A stretch of DNA of 64,000 bases, taken from positions 686,620 to 750,619 of the forward strand of contig CAXAMN010023673.1 in the NCBI GenBank assembly GCA_963970005.1, in the 5' to 3' direction. Each line of letters opens with the position of its first letter. The first letter of the stretch is position 1. This stretch comes from Durusdinium trenchii. Lineage: Eukaryota; Sar; Dinophyceae; Suessiales; Symbiodiniaceae. The notes beneath the pieces were generated by a model. The model was not told the DNA's origin, searched no databases, and was given only the letters and a program-made list of their open reading frames with translations. Made by a program: the position numbers and the translations under genes. Shown in pieces: positions 23,701 through 35,299 of the stretch.

Positions 23701-25760
23701 CGTGGCCAACACTCTTGGCTGCCTATGTAATGCGCTTGCCGGTGTTTACGAAGCACCTTGGCAACGCCAGCGATGCTAGACGCAGTTTTGGCACTCGCGG
23801 ATCCCACACACACAGCTTCTTTGCCACCTGTTGACTCTGGAATGAAGTAGTAGGTCTCTGCCAGGGTTCATTGCCGCCCGTTCGTTTCAAGGTAAGAGTC
23901 ACTGATGCCCTTGGGGATGATGCTTTGGCAGCCTTAAGCACGGGGTTTGCTGGCAGCCTTTCCACAGCGGCTCGATTAAAAGCACTGTTGGGTTCTGCCA
24001 TCATTTGCCAGCCATGGTCTCTTGCCAGTTGTTGAGAAATTGCTGTCATGCTAGCAGGACCGTGCTTCTTGTTTTAAGGTCTCTACACTTGTTAGTGAAC
24101 TACGTAGCGACGTTCTGGGTGGCCTGCGCTTGCGCTGCTATGGCCGCATTCATCATTCAGTTCTTGACAGCCAAGGCATGTTTGCATGAGGCTCATTCCC
24201 AGTTTGACAACTCTGTACATGTTTTTTTTTTTTTCTCTCTCTCTCTCTCTCCCGTCATGGACGGCCAGTAGGCAGGGATATTTAAAGTTTGTTTGTCTTT
24301 TCCGCTTTTGCGGCAGGAAAGGACAGTAGTAAGTAGAATCGAATCACCGACCAAGTAGAAGGGGGAAGGGAGAAGACAAGTGGAAATTGAAAGAGGGGAA
24401 GGGAGGAAGGGAATGGGACAGTTAAAGCGAAGGATGGTGTTTCGATATTCCAGCATTCAAGGGATGAACAAAAACAGGAAAAGACGGATAGGGCAAGAAG
24501 GAATGAGGAAGTGGGAAAGCGAGAAGGGGGAGGAAGACAAACACCTGCCTGAATTGTAATGTTGACATAGGATTAAGTAACCACCCCCTATTAATCAATC
24601 CCAGCTCGACCCCCAATACTAAACTAATTTAAAACCTAGATTTCCACCTTGAGATCCCCCCAATAATAATTTGTTTCCTGGGCAGAAACCTCCTCCTATT
24701 AATCAATCCCAGCTGCCCCAGAAAAAAAATAGTTTACCATTATATGTATTGTTCTTTTATATTTACTTCCTTTTTGGCTAGTATCCAATATCTTCTGGTC
24801 CATGGTGAAACTGATCTTCTGATCCACCCTTGTCTCATGCAATCTCTTGAGAGATAGCATTGGTGTCTTCATCTCGTCATCTTCCTGATTCTCACCACCA
24901 CCTCTGAACTGCCTCATCCTGCTCACCAATCCTTTTGACGGCTTCTCCATTGTACCCTCTCTCCGAGGAGGGGTGCCTCCCCCATAAGGGCTCATGCTAC
25001 CAACCATCACCCCAAACCCCAAAAAATATCTAGCAAAAGTCTTTCATGTTATCTTTTTAAAACTCTATCAACATCTTGACTTTTTCAAGCTCACAAAGGG
25101 TACCTACCCCTCGCACAGACCCTACCTCCCCCCAATAGTAGGACCCCCTCCCCCTATGAATCAATCCCACCCTTTGGCCTCATTCTTGTTTCCAATGCTA
25201 TCGCCAAATGGTTTTCCAATGCTATCCTCCACAGGCCACCACTTATCAGACCATCCAGTCCATGGATCCACCCTCACCACAAATAGCCTCCACCTCCCAT
25301 TCCTCATCCTCCATGCTCTGATTTGCAATGATCCAATTGGCATGGCTTTCTGATCAATCCTATCTGATCTCTTATCAAACTTGTGCCAATACACTCAGAG
25401 ACCTCATGGTTCTCATGGTTCAATCTCTCATGACACAGAATCCCATCAACCATCATCCATCATCAGGTCCAGGTCCTCATCTCATCATCTATCATCAGGT
25501 CATCATCTTTATTAAGGGGATGTGGTCCTCCAATACCTCCAATCTCAGACCTTGCTGACCTTGTTGACCTTGAAGGGGGGGGGGGCCAGGTTGATTAATC
25601 CTACGTCGACATTAACGACGTCACTCGACGTCACTGCAAATTGGACCTAAGTTTCTGAATCAAGACTGGTGATTGTTTCTTACAATTTCTCTTTTGACTT
25701 GCTTGAATTTCTGTCCTGCAGCCTGAGCATCTTCTCAATGGTTGCATGGGCAAACGTCGA
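20746..25760. other. Intergenic, no recognised gene
   Basis: Contains a T-run plus (CT)n at about 24222-24251 and a C-rich stretch with two copies of TATTAATCAATCCCAGCT (about 24590 and 24697). Open frames of 80-120 codons occur on both strands (21400-21966, 22164-22475, 23016-23381, 23723-24049), none recognisable. Confidence 0.35.
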
Positions 25761-26118
25761 TCTCAAACGCCAGATTTGATCTTTTCAGTGCCTGAAAAGC
25801 TCAAATTTGGCGTCTTGAGATGTTCCTGGGATCGATTCCTCCGAGGTCCGTGCTGTGAGTTTTCTCAAGATGCCAGACTTGAGCTGATCAGGGTGCGGAA
25901 AGCCCAAATTTGACATCTTGAAAGGCACCCTTGTTTACATTTGACCCAACTCGCCTTTTATCACGTTCATCTTGTTTTGCTTTGTCCTTTGCATGTTTCT
26001 TCTAGTGGTACGATTTTCGGGGGTCCTGGGCTCAACTCCGAGGACCGCTTCGTTTCTCAAGTCGCCAGGTTTGAGCTTTTTCGCGCCCGAAAAGCCTCAA
26101 ATCTGGTGACGTGAGAAA
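25761..26118. repeat. Three related imperfect hairpins
   Basis: Three inverted repeats of one design lie at 25761-25820, 25861-25924 and 26053-26118. Each left arm reads approximately TCTCAAGNNGCCAGATTTGA, and each right arm is its imperfect complement (for example TCAAATTTGGCGTCTTGAGA). The loops differ. The hairpins are separated by sequence carrying CCTGGGNTCNA and CCGAGGNCCG motifs. Confidence 0.72.
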
Positions 26119-27469
26119 CGTCCCTAGGCTCGAGCCCTCCCAGGTCACTTTCCACCTTCGACGTGAAAAAGGAATGTGTTATTTAGTCTTATTTCAGATC
26201 GGAAATATATAATTTGAACGCAAGCAAGGGGCAGATAATTGATTCTGCTTACTGCAGCGTAACCGGCAAATACATAGGCACCTGCAACATCCAACAGTCC
26301 AATCCCCTCCTGTCTCCCTCATCCACCGCATCGTTAAACAAATGTTCCTTCGGTCCCGTCCTTGAGGCTCAAGTGAAGCCCTTCATCGGCTTATGATGTC
26401 CTTCAGTTTGTTTTGTGCCCTAAGTCTTCCAGCCTGTGAAAGAAGTGCAAGGCAATAAGCTTCAACCTGCTTAAGCATAGGACCCACAACAGCTGTAGTA
26501 TGCAGATTGGAATTTGTATGAATTTGTTTGCTGCAGTTGTTGCACATGTTTGTCCGTTCACATCCTCAATTTTGCGCTCAATTTTGATGGATCTATAATT
26601 GTTGTTAAATCGCTTTTAATTACGTTGTACTGTACTTGATTTTACCCAAAATGCATTCAATGTTCTTTTGTTAAACGTTTTACCTAGCGTTCATCAATTA
26701 ACTATTCCTTGAATTAAGTGTCCTGTCCTAAAAAAATGTCCTTAGTTTGCTTGCGTGTCCTGCTCTGGACCAAGTCACACCATGAACTGTTAATGCAATT
26801 TCGTAGTGTTCTCCTCAAACATAATTTTGGAATCTCCTTAAACCCCTGTTCTGAGAACATTTTTGGGAAGTGAACTTTTGACAAATCTTTTTTACATAAT
26901 GATGTATTAGTTTAAACGATTATGATTAAGGAATCTCAATCGAGCCTTCAGGACATCCGTGTAAACATGATGAGCTGAAGCTACAGTAACTTCAGTAAGC
27001 TATGTTCAATGTTGTTCATTTTTATATACATACTGTGTTTGTTGCTGTTTTCTCCTTCATGTTTTTCCTCTTCATTGTCTCAGTTTGTGTTGACATGACA
27101 CATGTTCTTACCAACAGCCGCTGCAGTAAGCAGAGCATGGTTGAAAACACATTTGTATGAAAATTAAGTGCAGTCAGCAGAAGGTGTAATTTCCGCTATT
27201 GTCACTATTGTATACATATTGATGGATTTTGAACCATGGCATTACTGCGAACACCACCTACTAATTGTGTTGAATTTGGAGATTTCCACCTGTGAACTTA
27301 CAGACATATACAGTATATGTATATGGTTGTCGATCTAAAGGTTCTAGACAGGATTGTTGATGACGATGACCCGGAACATATAAAAATCTCATTTGGCGAA
27401 AGTTTTTTCTCGAGTTGGCTAAAGTATTTTTTTTGGCCAAAGATATGGCTAAAGATGTTCTTTCTGCTG
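26119..27469. other. Intergenic, AT-rich, no recognised gene
   Basis: Nothing recognisable in any frame. AT-rich compared with its surroundings. Confidence 0.4.
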
Positions 27470-27589
27470 CTGTTGCTACCACTACTACTACTACTCCTCC
27501 TCCTCCTCCTACTCCTACTCCTACTCCTACACTCCTGCTGCTGCTGCTGCTACTACTACTACTCCTGCTGCTGCAGCTACTACTACTAT

Positions 27590-27628
<39 letters not shown>

Positions 27629-27766
27629 ACTCCTGCTGCTGCTGCTGCTATTACTACTACTACTACTACTACCACTACCACTACCACTACCACTACCACT
27701 ACCACTACTACTCCTGCTGCTGCTGCAGCTGCTACTACTACTACTACTACTATTCCTGCTCCTGCT
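27470..27766. repeat. Mixed trinucleotide microsatellite (CTG, CTA, CTC, CCA)
   Basis: About 300 bp of CTN and ACC/ACT triplets in blocks. It is bordered by GGCGAAAGTT motifs (27397; 27807, 27817 and 27839). Long open frames here, such as poly-Leu, poly-Thr and poly-Tyr, are products of the repeat. Confidence 0.9.
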
Positions 27767-30595
27767 TTGGGGGGGTGGCTTTGCCACAAAACTCTACCCC
27801 ACAAAAGGCGAAAGTTTGGCGAAAGTTCAGCTCAAGATTGGCGAAAGTTCACCCTGCCACATCTGACCCCCAGCCCATTATGAGTAAGTCTGAGTGACCG
27901 GCTACTACAGTGATTCTTGCAATTTTTTTTGATTCTTGCTGACACCCAGGAGAAACAAAAGAGACGTACAGGGTGTCAACAGTTAAGTAGAAGACACATG
28001 CTGACAAACAGTGAAGTTTTTATTTTGTATTTGCCAGTAAAGAAGAAGCCATTGACTCCATTGACGTGAACAAAATTGATATCCATCACACAACTACATA
28101 CATGGCACACATAAATACAACATACTTCGGCGAAAGATAAAGCGCAGGAAGGCGAATGTTTTTTGGCTAAGATGACGGATCCCGGATAAAGGAATTTAGA
28201 TCAACACCCATATATCAATTGTTTGTCATACAGTATCATGTTTCTACCAATCCGACTGTTGGGTGCTGAGATGCCTTTTCTTAGGCTCATCGTACTTTCT
28301 TGCCGAGTCCCTAGCATGGTGACCCCTCAAGCTCATGCAAATCTGCAAATCACTGAACGATAGGAAGAGACATAAGCGGCCTTCGGTGGTCGAACAGGTG
28401 TCTTTTGCGGCTGCTATGGCCGAGTCTTGGCGACAAGAGGGTGAAACATGTGGAACTTTATCAAATGTGTTTTTAAAAGTCTTACTTCGCTACTTAATTA
28501 AGTCATACTAACTGAACGCAGGATAGCTCATGCTTGAATCTAGTCATGTGATTCCTAGTTTTTTTGGGCCACAAGGTGCTTATACCAATTGACTACACCA
28601 TGTGCTGACTTGTTGGGCAAGACTCACGGTGCGAAAAGATCCAGCTGCACCGTCACACTGTGTTCAGACTTACACATCTCAAACATGTTTTGCACAGTCA
28701 CACTGCACCTCTAGAGCAGCTCTAAAAATAGCTTCTAGTCGCATGTCGTGAATTTTGTTTTGTTGGCTTCATCCTGCGACAAGCTTTGGTGGCCAATTTG
28801 GCTAAGGCCACGCATGTACCAGCTCCATGGGTGAGAAAGCTACAGCAAGTTAAGTTGCAGGAAGTGGAGTCACATGCATAGTTGGAAAAAGGCGTTGCTC
28901 ACTGTGCAAATGCTTTGCTTGGCACTATTTTTTGTTATTTTGTGCACATCCAAGCGAAACTTGTTTGTCCCACTGCAAGCTTCAAGGTTCTTTTGTTCAC
29001 CTTCCTATGCATTTGATGCCAAATGCCTTGGTCTCGTCTCTTGTAAAATTTGTGGTGCTTTCCTTTGCGGATCGTTTGTCCATGCGTGGTTGATTGTACT
29101 AGCGGGGCTTGTGACGGGCTTGTGGCTGGAATCCTTTTTGCTTGAATGAAGGATCGGTTGATGATGTTGAATGTTTTCGTAGTTTGGTGCCTTCGCCCGG
29201 ACATGTAAAAGTTACGGAACTGATTCCCACGCTGTCGTGTTTGGTCCATATTACTTTTCTTGTTCCTTGAGATGGGCACGATGACACTCCACTTTGATGC
29301 CATGGACTCATGCAGAGACATAGTGCATCATATATAATCCAAGATGCATCCTGAGACACTCATTTGCCAGGCAGTCACTGAAGCTTGCGTACTGACCGAT
29401 GATGAGTTTCTCCAGCGTGCAAGACAGCAGGAGGCAACCATATTTGAGATGCACTTCATTGGCTTGATATCTTCCAGCTATATACTTGTTCCTCCTTCCT
29501 GGTAAGGTCAAGTCACTGAGTGCTACCACTTCTCCCACCTGCAGTAGAAGGGTTTAGTGCCAGTCATGATGACAAGTTCTGGATTCTGGATTCGTTATAT
29601 TGGGTAAGAGGACGGATTTCGAAGTACATTGCCCCTTTTGCCTGATAGCTTCTACTTTGTGTCAGGCAAGCCAGCAGGGTTTTGCTTTGCTGTCGGTTCA
29701 GCAAAAGGCATTTCGCAACATACTCACATGAGCAATTGCTACCTAGGGTGAAGCACTGGTCGGCTTTCTCATCACGCGCGCTGCGCGCCACCGATGCGCC
29801 CCTTCCCCATGGCTTTGCAGTAAGATCATGTTTTATCGCAGCCAGGCTGTGTCTTTACTCGGATCTTCCCTATCGTGTGGAGAAACGGCATTCTTCACTC
29901 ATTGCGGTACAAACCGAAGCTCACTAACACAGTCATGAGCCCTGGCTTAGCCGAAAGCTGCGCACTTGCCAGCTGGACAAGATGTGCTTCCTTTGAAGAG
30001 ATGTGTCAGAGCATAGACAACACGGCATTGGCAGGAGCACACAAACGAATCAACAGGATCAGAGATATATAAACAAAGTGCAATGTGTGGTTTTTGTTTG
30101 GAGATCGTATCATCAACAAAACTGTGTAAAGTCAAACAAAAGAGACCAAGCGGCCTGATTCGACCTTTCAGGTCACCAAAAGTATATAATTGTAAAATAT
30201 TCTAAGTATCGCACGTGGGGAAAAGAACTCATAGAAGCCCAATTTCATGGTGGGCAATGTGGAGTATTCGCGCGTGTACAGGGGAATGGAGTGCAAAACA
30301 AACCAAAGCCCTCACGATCCGAAATTCCCACAGTTACCGTTCCTCATTCTGTTCATATCAGAGTGTAGCAATAACAAAGCAGAAACCGGTGAAGACCAGC
30401 ATAATGAGGCCAAGCGATCCACATCAGCAATGGGGTTCTTGCTTGTAACATTCTGTGTGAGAGTACTGATTGTCCCTTGTGCAAGAGCTTGTAAAACTCG
30501 CTGGATGTGAACATGGTTTGAGGTACGCCCAGTAGTGGAAGCCGATGCCCTTTGATGGTTCCAGCGTGGACCTGTTATTTATGAGGCTTACGCCT
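27767..30595. other. Intergenic, no recognised gene apart from the ORF noted
   Basis: No recognisable coding sequence. The GGCGAAAG motif recurs once more near 28130. Confidence 0.35.
28874..29149 (+). CDS. Hypothetical hydrophobic ORF
   Basis: 91 codons with two or three hydrophobic stretches (LLTVQMLCLALFFVILCT near the start, VHAWLIVLAGLVTGLWL near the end). No family recognised and no partner exon. A chance frame is quite possible. Confidence 0.15.
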   Translation: MHSWKKALLTVQMLCLALFFVILCTSKRNLFVPLQASRFFCSPSYAFDAKCLGLVSCKICGAFLCGSFVHAWLIVLAGLVTGLWLESFLLE

Positions 30596-32290
30596 GACAG
30601 CCGGGCGCCGGCCAATTTGGGTTAGGGTCCGCGCAGGGCTGGATCCTCTCTCCCTCTCCCTCCCTCCCTCTCTCTCTCTCTCTCTCGCTTTCGCTTTCCC
30701 TCTCCCTCTCTCTCACTCTCTCTCTTTCCCTCTCCTCTCTCTCCCTCTCCTCTCTCTGTCTGTCTCTGTCTCCGTCTCGGTCCTCGGTCTCTGTCGGTCT
30801 CTGTCTCTGTCCCTGTCTCTGTCTCTGTCTCTTTCTCTGTCTGTCTCTGTCTCTGTCTTCTCTGTCTCTGTCTCGGTCTTCTCTGTCTCCGTCTTCGCTG
30901 TCTCTGTCTCTCTCTCTCTCTCTCGCTTTCGCTTTCCCTCTCCCTCTCTCTCACTCTCTCTCTTTCCCTCTCCCATGCCCATGTGGTCTATGTTGGGCAC
31001 ATCTTGGGCCCAAGTTGAGCCTATGTTGGGCCTAGGTTGGCCTATGTTAGGCCTATGTTGGCCTATGTTGGCCTAGGCTGGGCCTATGTTGGCCCCATGT
31101 TGGCCTATGTTGGCCTTATGTTGAGCCATCTTGGAGGCTATGTTGGGCATATGTTGGCTATCTTGGGCCTATGTTAGGGATATGTTGGGGATATGTTAGG
31201 CAACTTATGTGCCCAACACCCACGAAATGTCGATTAAGCCTGTCCGCGCGGCACGCATAACCGACACCACCGGCGCCCTGTTAGGCGAAAGTCGTATCCG
31301 CCGAAGGCCACGAAACACTGTAAAAAAACGATGTTTTTGAACATTTTTTGAACATCCTGCGCCAGATACATATAAATCTGTCGACCGGATTTAACCTGAG
31401 GTCGGGCGGGGGTTGACCGGGGGTCTCCCCGCGGTCCAACAAAAGGGTCGGCGGCAAGGGGCGCGAGCGTATATAACCTTCGGTTACCAACCGAAGGCCT
31501 CCGGCAAGGACACGGGCCCGTGGCCGGCGCCCGGATTTAAAGGCTTACGCCTAACAGCCGGGCGCCGGCCCACTTGGGTCTGTGGGGCGTATGTCACGCC
31601 TATGTTGGCCTTGGTGGGGCCTATATTGAGCAAAGTTAAGCTATCTGGCGCGCATCTTCGCCCTAGGTTGGGCCAAGTTGGGCCCATGTGGTCTATGTTG
31701 GGCACATCTTGGGCCCATGTGGAGCCTATGTTGGCCTATGTTAGGCGTATGTTGGCCTATGTTGGCCTAGGTTGGGCCTATGTTGGGCCTATGTTGGCGT
31801 ATGTTGGCCCCATGTTGGCCTATGTTGGCTCTATGTTGAGCCATCTTGGAGGCTATGTTGGGCATATGTTGGGGATATGTTGGCTATCTTGGGCCTATGT
31901 TGGGGATACGTTAGGCAATTTATGTTGAAAAAATCTTCCGATACAACTTTTTACGATTTTTCCTTCCCGCAAAGCAAAAACACTGGAAAAACCTACGTTT
32001 TTTGACATCGCCAAGATGAAATTCTCGGCCGCCAAGGGCCCCAAAACCCTGTAAAACACAGTGTTTTTTATACCTCACACACACGATACACTGTAAATTA
32101 CAGGGGCTTCAGTGAACCGGAAGTGACGAGGGAGTCCGCCCGTTTTGGGACCGAGGGTCGGCGGCAGGGGGCGCGCCCGTATATAACCTTCGGTTACCAC
32201 CGAAGGCCCTCCGGGCATGCCACGGGCGTCCTGGCCGGCGCCCGGATTTACCAGGCTACCGCCTGCAGCCGCCGACCCCAAGGGAAAATG
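30596..32290. repeat. Composite tandem repeat with nested perfect hairpins
   Basis: Two homologous units of about 710 bp, the first from about 30975 and the second from about 31683. Each starts CCCATGTGGTCTATGTTGGG and continues into an array of TATGTTGGCC units. Then comes a GC-rich stretch with GGGTCGGCGGCA and TATATAACCTTCGGTTACC. A partial third copy ends at 30596-30625. In the first unit CCTTCGGTT (31477-31485) pairs perfectly with 31489-31497, and GGCCGGCGCCCGG (31522-31534) pairs perfectly with 31558-31570. In the second unit the small hairpin survives as an 8-bp stem (32187-32194 with 32199-32206), while the large one has lost its right arm. A CT-rich tract interrupts the first copy. 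Confidence 0.78.
30648..30974. repeat. CT-rich low-complexity tract
   Basis: Over 300 bp of TCTCTC, TCCCTC and TCTGTC units with strong strand asymmetry (almost no A on the + strand). The minus-strand Arg/Glu-rich open frames are artefacts of it. Confidence 0.92.
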
Positions 32291-32302
32291 TAGTGGCAGG
32301 GG

Positions 32303-32757
32303 GTTACGTTTTCCGCTGGAGTTGTAGGATGTCAAAGGTTTTTGCAGCATTTACTTAGGAATGCTCTTGCTTTTTGCTAGAGCCTGTCACGTTTTCAGCT
32401 GGATTTGTAGGAGTTTCAAAGGCTTTTCCAGCATTTCCTCTGGTTTATTGGGGTATCTGTACAGGCATCGTGTTGGTTTTTGGGTTCCCAGGTTTCCCCA
32501 CAAAATTGCTAACCCATTTTCTTGCATTGCGGTATCTGTGCCTTTCATGCGCTCTACAGGTTAGCAATTTTTTGGGGAAATCTGGGAACCCAAAAACAAG
32601 AGGAAATGCCACAAAGTCCTTTGAAAAGCATACAAATCCAGCCGAAAACGTAACAAAATCTAGACAAAGCCAAGAGCATTCCTAGGAAAATGCTGGAAAA
32701 GCCTTTGAAAATCCCACAAATCCAACAGAAAACGTGACAAAATCTAGGAAAAATCAA
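32303..32757. mobile_element. Foldback element, long imperfect inverted repeat
   Basis: The left arm (about 32303-32514) and the right arm (about 32559-32757) are inverted copies. TTTTGGGTTCCCAGGTTTCC with GCTAACC on the left pairs with GGTTAGC and GGAAATCTGGGAACCCAAAA on the right; ACGTTTTCAGCTGGATTTGT pairs with ACAAATCCAGCCGAAAACGT. A sub-motif of about 70 bp (GTTACGTTTTCCGCTGG, GTCAAAGG, TTTGCAGCATTT) appears twice within each arm. The loop is about 44 bp. A foldback transposon or MITE; no coding capacity. Confidence 0.8.
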
Positions 32758-32997
32758 GGGTATTGGCGGGGATCACGCCGCGACCGCCCCGGGATTCGAG
32801 CCCGGGACCATTTATGGACCGTGCTTATTTTCCCGTGCGGGTGGAGAGGGTGCCCCAAGATGTAATTAATTGGGATGGACAAATCTTGGACAATCCTTGG
32901 CGAAATCGTGTCGAAATTTTGTCGCAATCTTGGCGAATCTTGGGGAATCTTGGCGGATTTCGTCACTGCAACAAGGGTCCGGAGGGGTAGGGGAGGT

Positions 32998-33050
32998 AAG
33001 GCTAAGGTCTAAGGCTAAGTCTAAGTCTAAGGCTAAGGCTAAGGCTAAAT
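32998..33050. repeat. Hexanucleotide repeat (GGCTAA / GTCTAA)
   Basis: About eight tandem hexamers alternating GGCTAA and GTCTAA. It is reminiscent of telomere-type units but is not the dinoflagellate TTTAGGG repeat and lies inside the window, so it is best called a microsatellite. Confidence 0.7.
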
Positions 33051-33951
33051 CAACAGTCACGCCTCACCCCACGAGTGGGGTCGGCGGATTTAATTGGGGA
33101 AGTCACGACGGTTTTGTGCAACTGAGATTTGGGTCTCAGGACTTCTCGATCCAATCCGGTTACTGACTAAGGACCCAATTAGTGTCCCGCCACTTGCATA
33201 CCTCGTTCCTTCCCTGGGACATGTTCACGCCTGCTTGTGGCGCTGGGAGGTTCTTGCCTTGCATTATTTCCACATCAAAAGTTGCACCCTTTCTCCCGAG
33301 AAGTAAAGAACCTGTAAGCAAACGGTGCCTACCATGTCTTGAAAGTTTCTGCACTGGCTTTTTGATATGTTGAACCCCGCGCGCCGTGCAGTTTTCGGCT
33401 TGCTTTTTCAGAATGCATTGACTTTCTCGTGGGGTGTGACATGCCAATTCGATCAGCGGGTGCGTCCAGGTGCTTGATGGTTCCACACTCATCCTGGGCA
33501 TTGTTTACCCGGAGGACTCAAAGCGTAGAAAAGTGTCCAGGAAGACCTTCAGAGACAAAATACTGCGTAATATGTTCAAGTTTTGGACTGCTATCCGCAA
33601 TGCACCTGAAGCACAGAAAAAGTAGGTCCAGTCCACCCAACTAAAAGGTGGGGCAGTCCTCGTGGTCATCCCAACTACTGTGGGGCAAAAGTTGAACAAA
33701 GGAGAATGTGCTGACAACCAGTTCTGTGCAACAACTGTGATAGGGTACAATTTATGTGTGTTTATGGGGTGATTTATCAGATTGCATTTCTGTTGCTGCT
33801 GGCTCTGCAGTGATGGGGTGAATAATACGGTTTGTTTTGATGTGCATGTAAGAATAACAGAAGTCAGCTTTTAAGACTCTGTGATTGAGTGGCGAAAAGG
33901 GTCTGAGGATTCCGTCAGCAGGCAAGCGCTGCCGCTAACATATATGAATGT
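33051..33951. other. Intergenic, no recognised gene
   Basis: Open frames of 70-113 codons on both strands, none recognisable. Part of it may be the 5' region of the retroelement that follows. Confidence 0.35.
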
Positions 33952-35026
33952 ATGCCCCCGGAAGTTAAGACGACCGGGCTGCCACCTTTTTTGCTCGATA
34001 GATCTCGGCTCAAACGTATGCGGTGCACGGCTTGTGGACTCCTGACTGGCGGGGAGTCCGAGGACCTGTGTACTTTCTGCAGGTCTCGAAACAGGTTCTG
34101 GACCGTGCTCGACGACCTTCCGGTGCCTTTGAGAGGGTGGGGGATCAACTCGCTCAGAGTGTGGTCCAGCGTCATCCAGGAGGAGACCGAGAAGTTCCAC
34201 GAGGCCCAGAAGAGACGGGAGGCCGTTGAAAGCACTGCAGTCTCCATTGGCTTCATCAGTAGCTCCTAACCCGGAGAGTGAAGGCACCGAGAAGGCGGGA
34301 GAAGCAGAAGTTGCACCAGACAAGAGTTGGGCCTCAGTAAAGAAGGAAGAAGTTTCAAAGACCCCTCCTACCGGGGAGGCAGGCGTCGTCGAGGTTGAGG
34401 AAGAGGGGAAGTATTCCAGTTCAATTCGACATCCGAAGGAGACAGAGAGGAGACGCTCGCGGAGAAGGAAGCGCAAGTCATAGCAGGGGGACTGGTCTAC
34501 CTTAGCGTGTTCAGGCGACCGTTGCTGGGGGCACTCAACCACCTTTGGCGCTTCATTGAGGAGTTCAGGGGGTACCCACCGGTAGTGAGAATGAAGATCC
34601 CTGATGGTGTCAAGCTGGAGGTGGCTCGTTTCCTATGCTTGATTCCCCTGGCCAAGCTGGACTTTCCAAGCGCATTCCTGGCAGAAGTCTTTCAATGATT
34701 GCCTGCTCGCCTGCCAGCTCGACCAATATGACTTTAGGCCCTACAGTTTGCGTCGGGGCGGAGCCACGATGTACTTCGGAAAGCATGGATCGCTAGATCG
34801 TCTCCTAGTTCGGGGGAGATGGGCGTCTAGCAAAACTGCACGAATTTACATCAACGAAGGCCTAGCCGTTTTAGCTGAACTTAGGTTGACTTTGAACAAG
34901 ACTGCACAGGCATACCAACGTCAGTTTCGGAAATCCCTACACTCTCCCTTGCCGAATCTTGAGCATCACCCAAAGGGTGGGCCAGGGGGACGTGGAAAGG
35001 GATCAAAGCGCAAGCGCAGGAAGTGA
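33952..35026 (+). pseudogene. Tyrosine-recombinase retroelement relic (DIRS-like), internally deleted
   Basis: Three fragments in order. The segment at 33952-34269 has a zinc-ribbon-like CxxC pair (MRCTACGLLTG, LCTFCRSRNRF) and a coiled Glu/Arg tail. Next comes a low-complexity charged linker (34226-34483) and a fragment RRPLLGALNHLWRFIEEF (34507-34690). The last part, about 34690-35026, reads RPYSLRRGGATMYF, then VRGRWASSKTARIYINEGLA, followed by a basic tail. That end is the C-terminus of a tyrosine recombinase, with the R-x-x-x box, RGRW, and the nucleophile Tyr in ARIYI. The reverse-transcriptase part expected between them is mostly missing, and the frame changes near 34690, so the copy is dead. 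The family call rests on the recombinase motif and on similar proteins I know from Symbiodiniaceae. Confidence 0.65.
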
Positions 35027-35164
35027 CTTTTTTCTTTGGAATTCAGCTCCGCCGGCGGAAAAGCAAGAAGACAGTCTCAGGGGAGACAACATCATGGGGG
35101 CGGTGGCTTGGGATGTCGCTTGGCGGGGCCCAAGACCACCCGGGTTCTACGGCTCACCCTTACC

Positions 35165-35174
35165 NNNNNNNNNN
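35165..35174. other. Assembly gap (10 N)
   Basis: Ten unknown bases. The true length of the missing sequence is not known, so contiguity across this point is uncertain. Confidence 0.99.
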
Positions 35175-35299
35175 ATCCTTCTTGACCACTTTGGTCTTGC
35201 ATTGCGGTAAAAAAGAAGGGCGACCAAGGGAGTCTTTATATATATATATGTATATTTATTGTTATAAACATATTCCATATGGTAAGGCCAGAATCCTTG

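Noticed and set aside
27317-27897. Long poly-Leu, poly-Thr and poly-Tyr open frames
   Set aside because: They translate a trinucleotide microsatellite in every frame.
30622-31000. Arg/Glu-rich minus-strand frames
   Set aside because: Translation of the CT tract.
32775-32815. tRNA T-arm-like sequence GGGATTCGAGCCCGGG
   Set aside because: The stem and loop look right, but no acceptor, D or anticodon arm can be built on either strand.
32998-33050. Interstitial telomere
   Set aside because: Units are GGCTAA/GTCTAA rather than the TTTAGGG type, and the tract is short.
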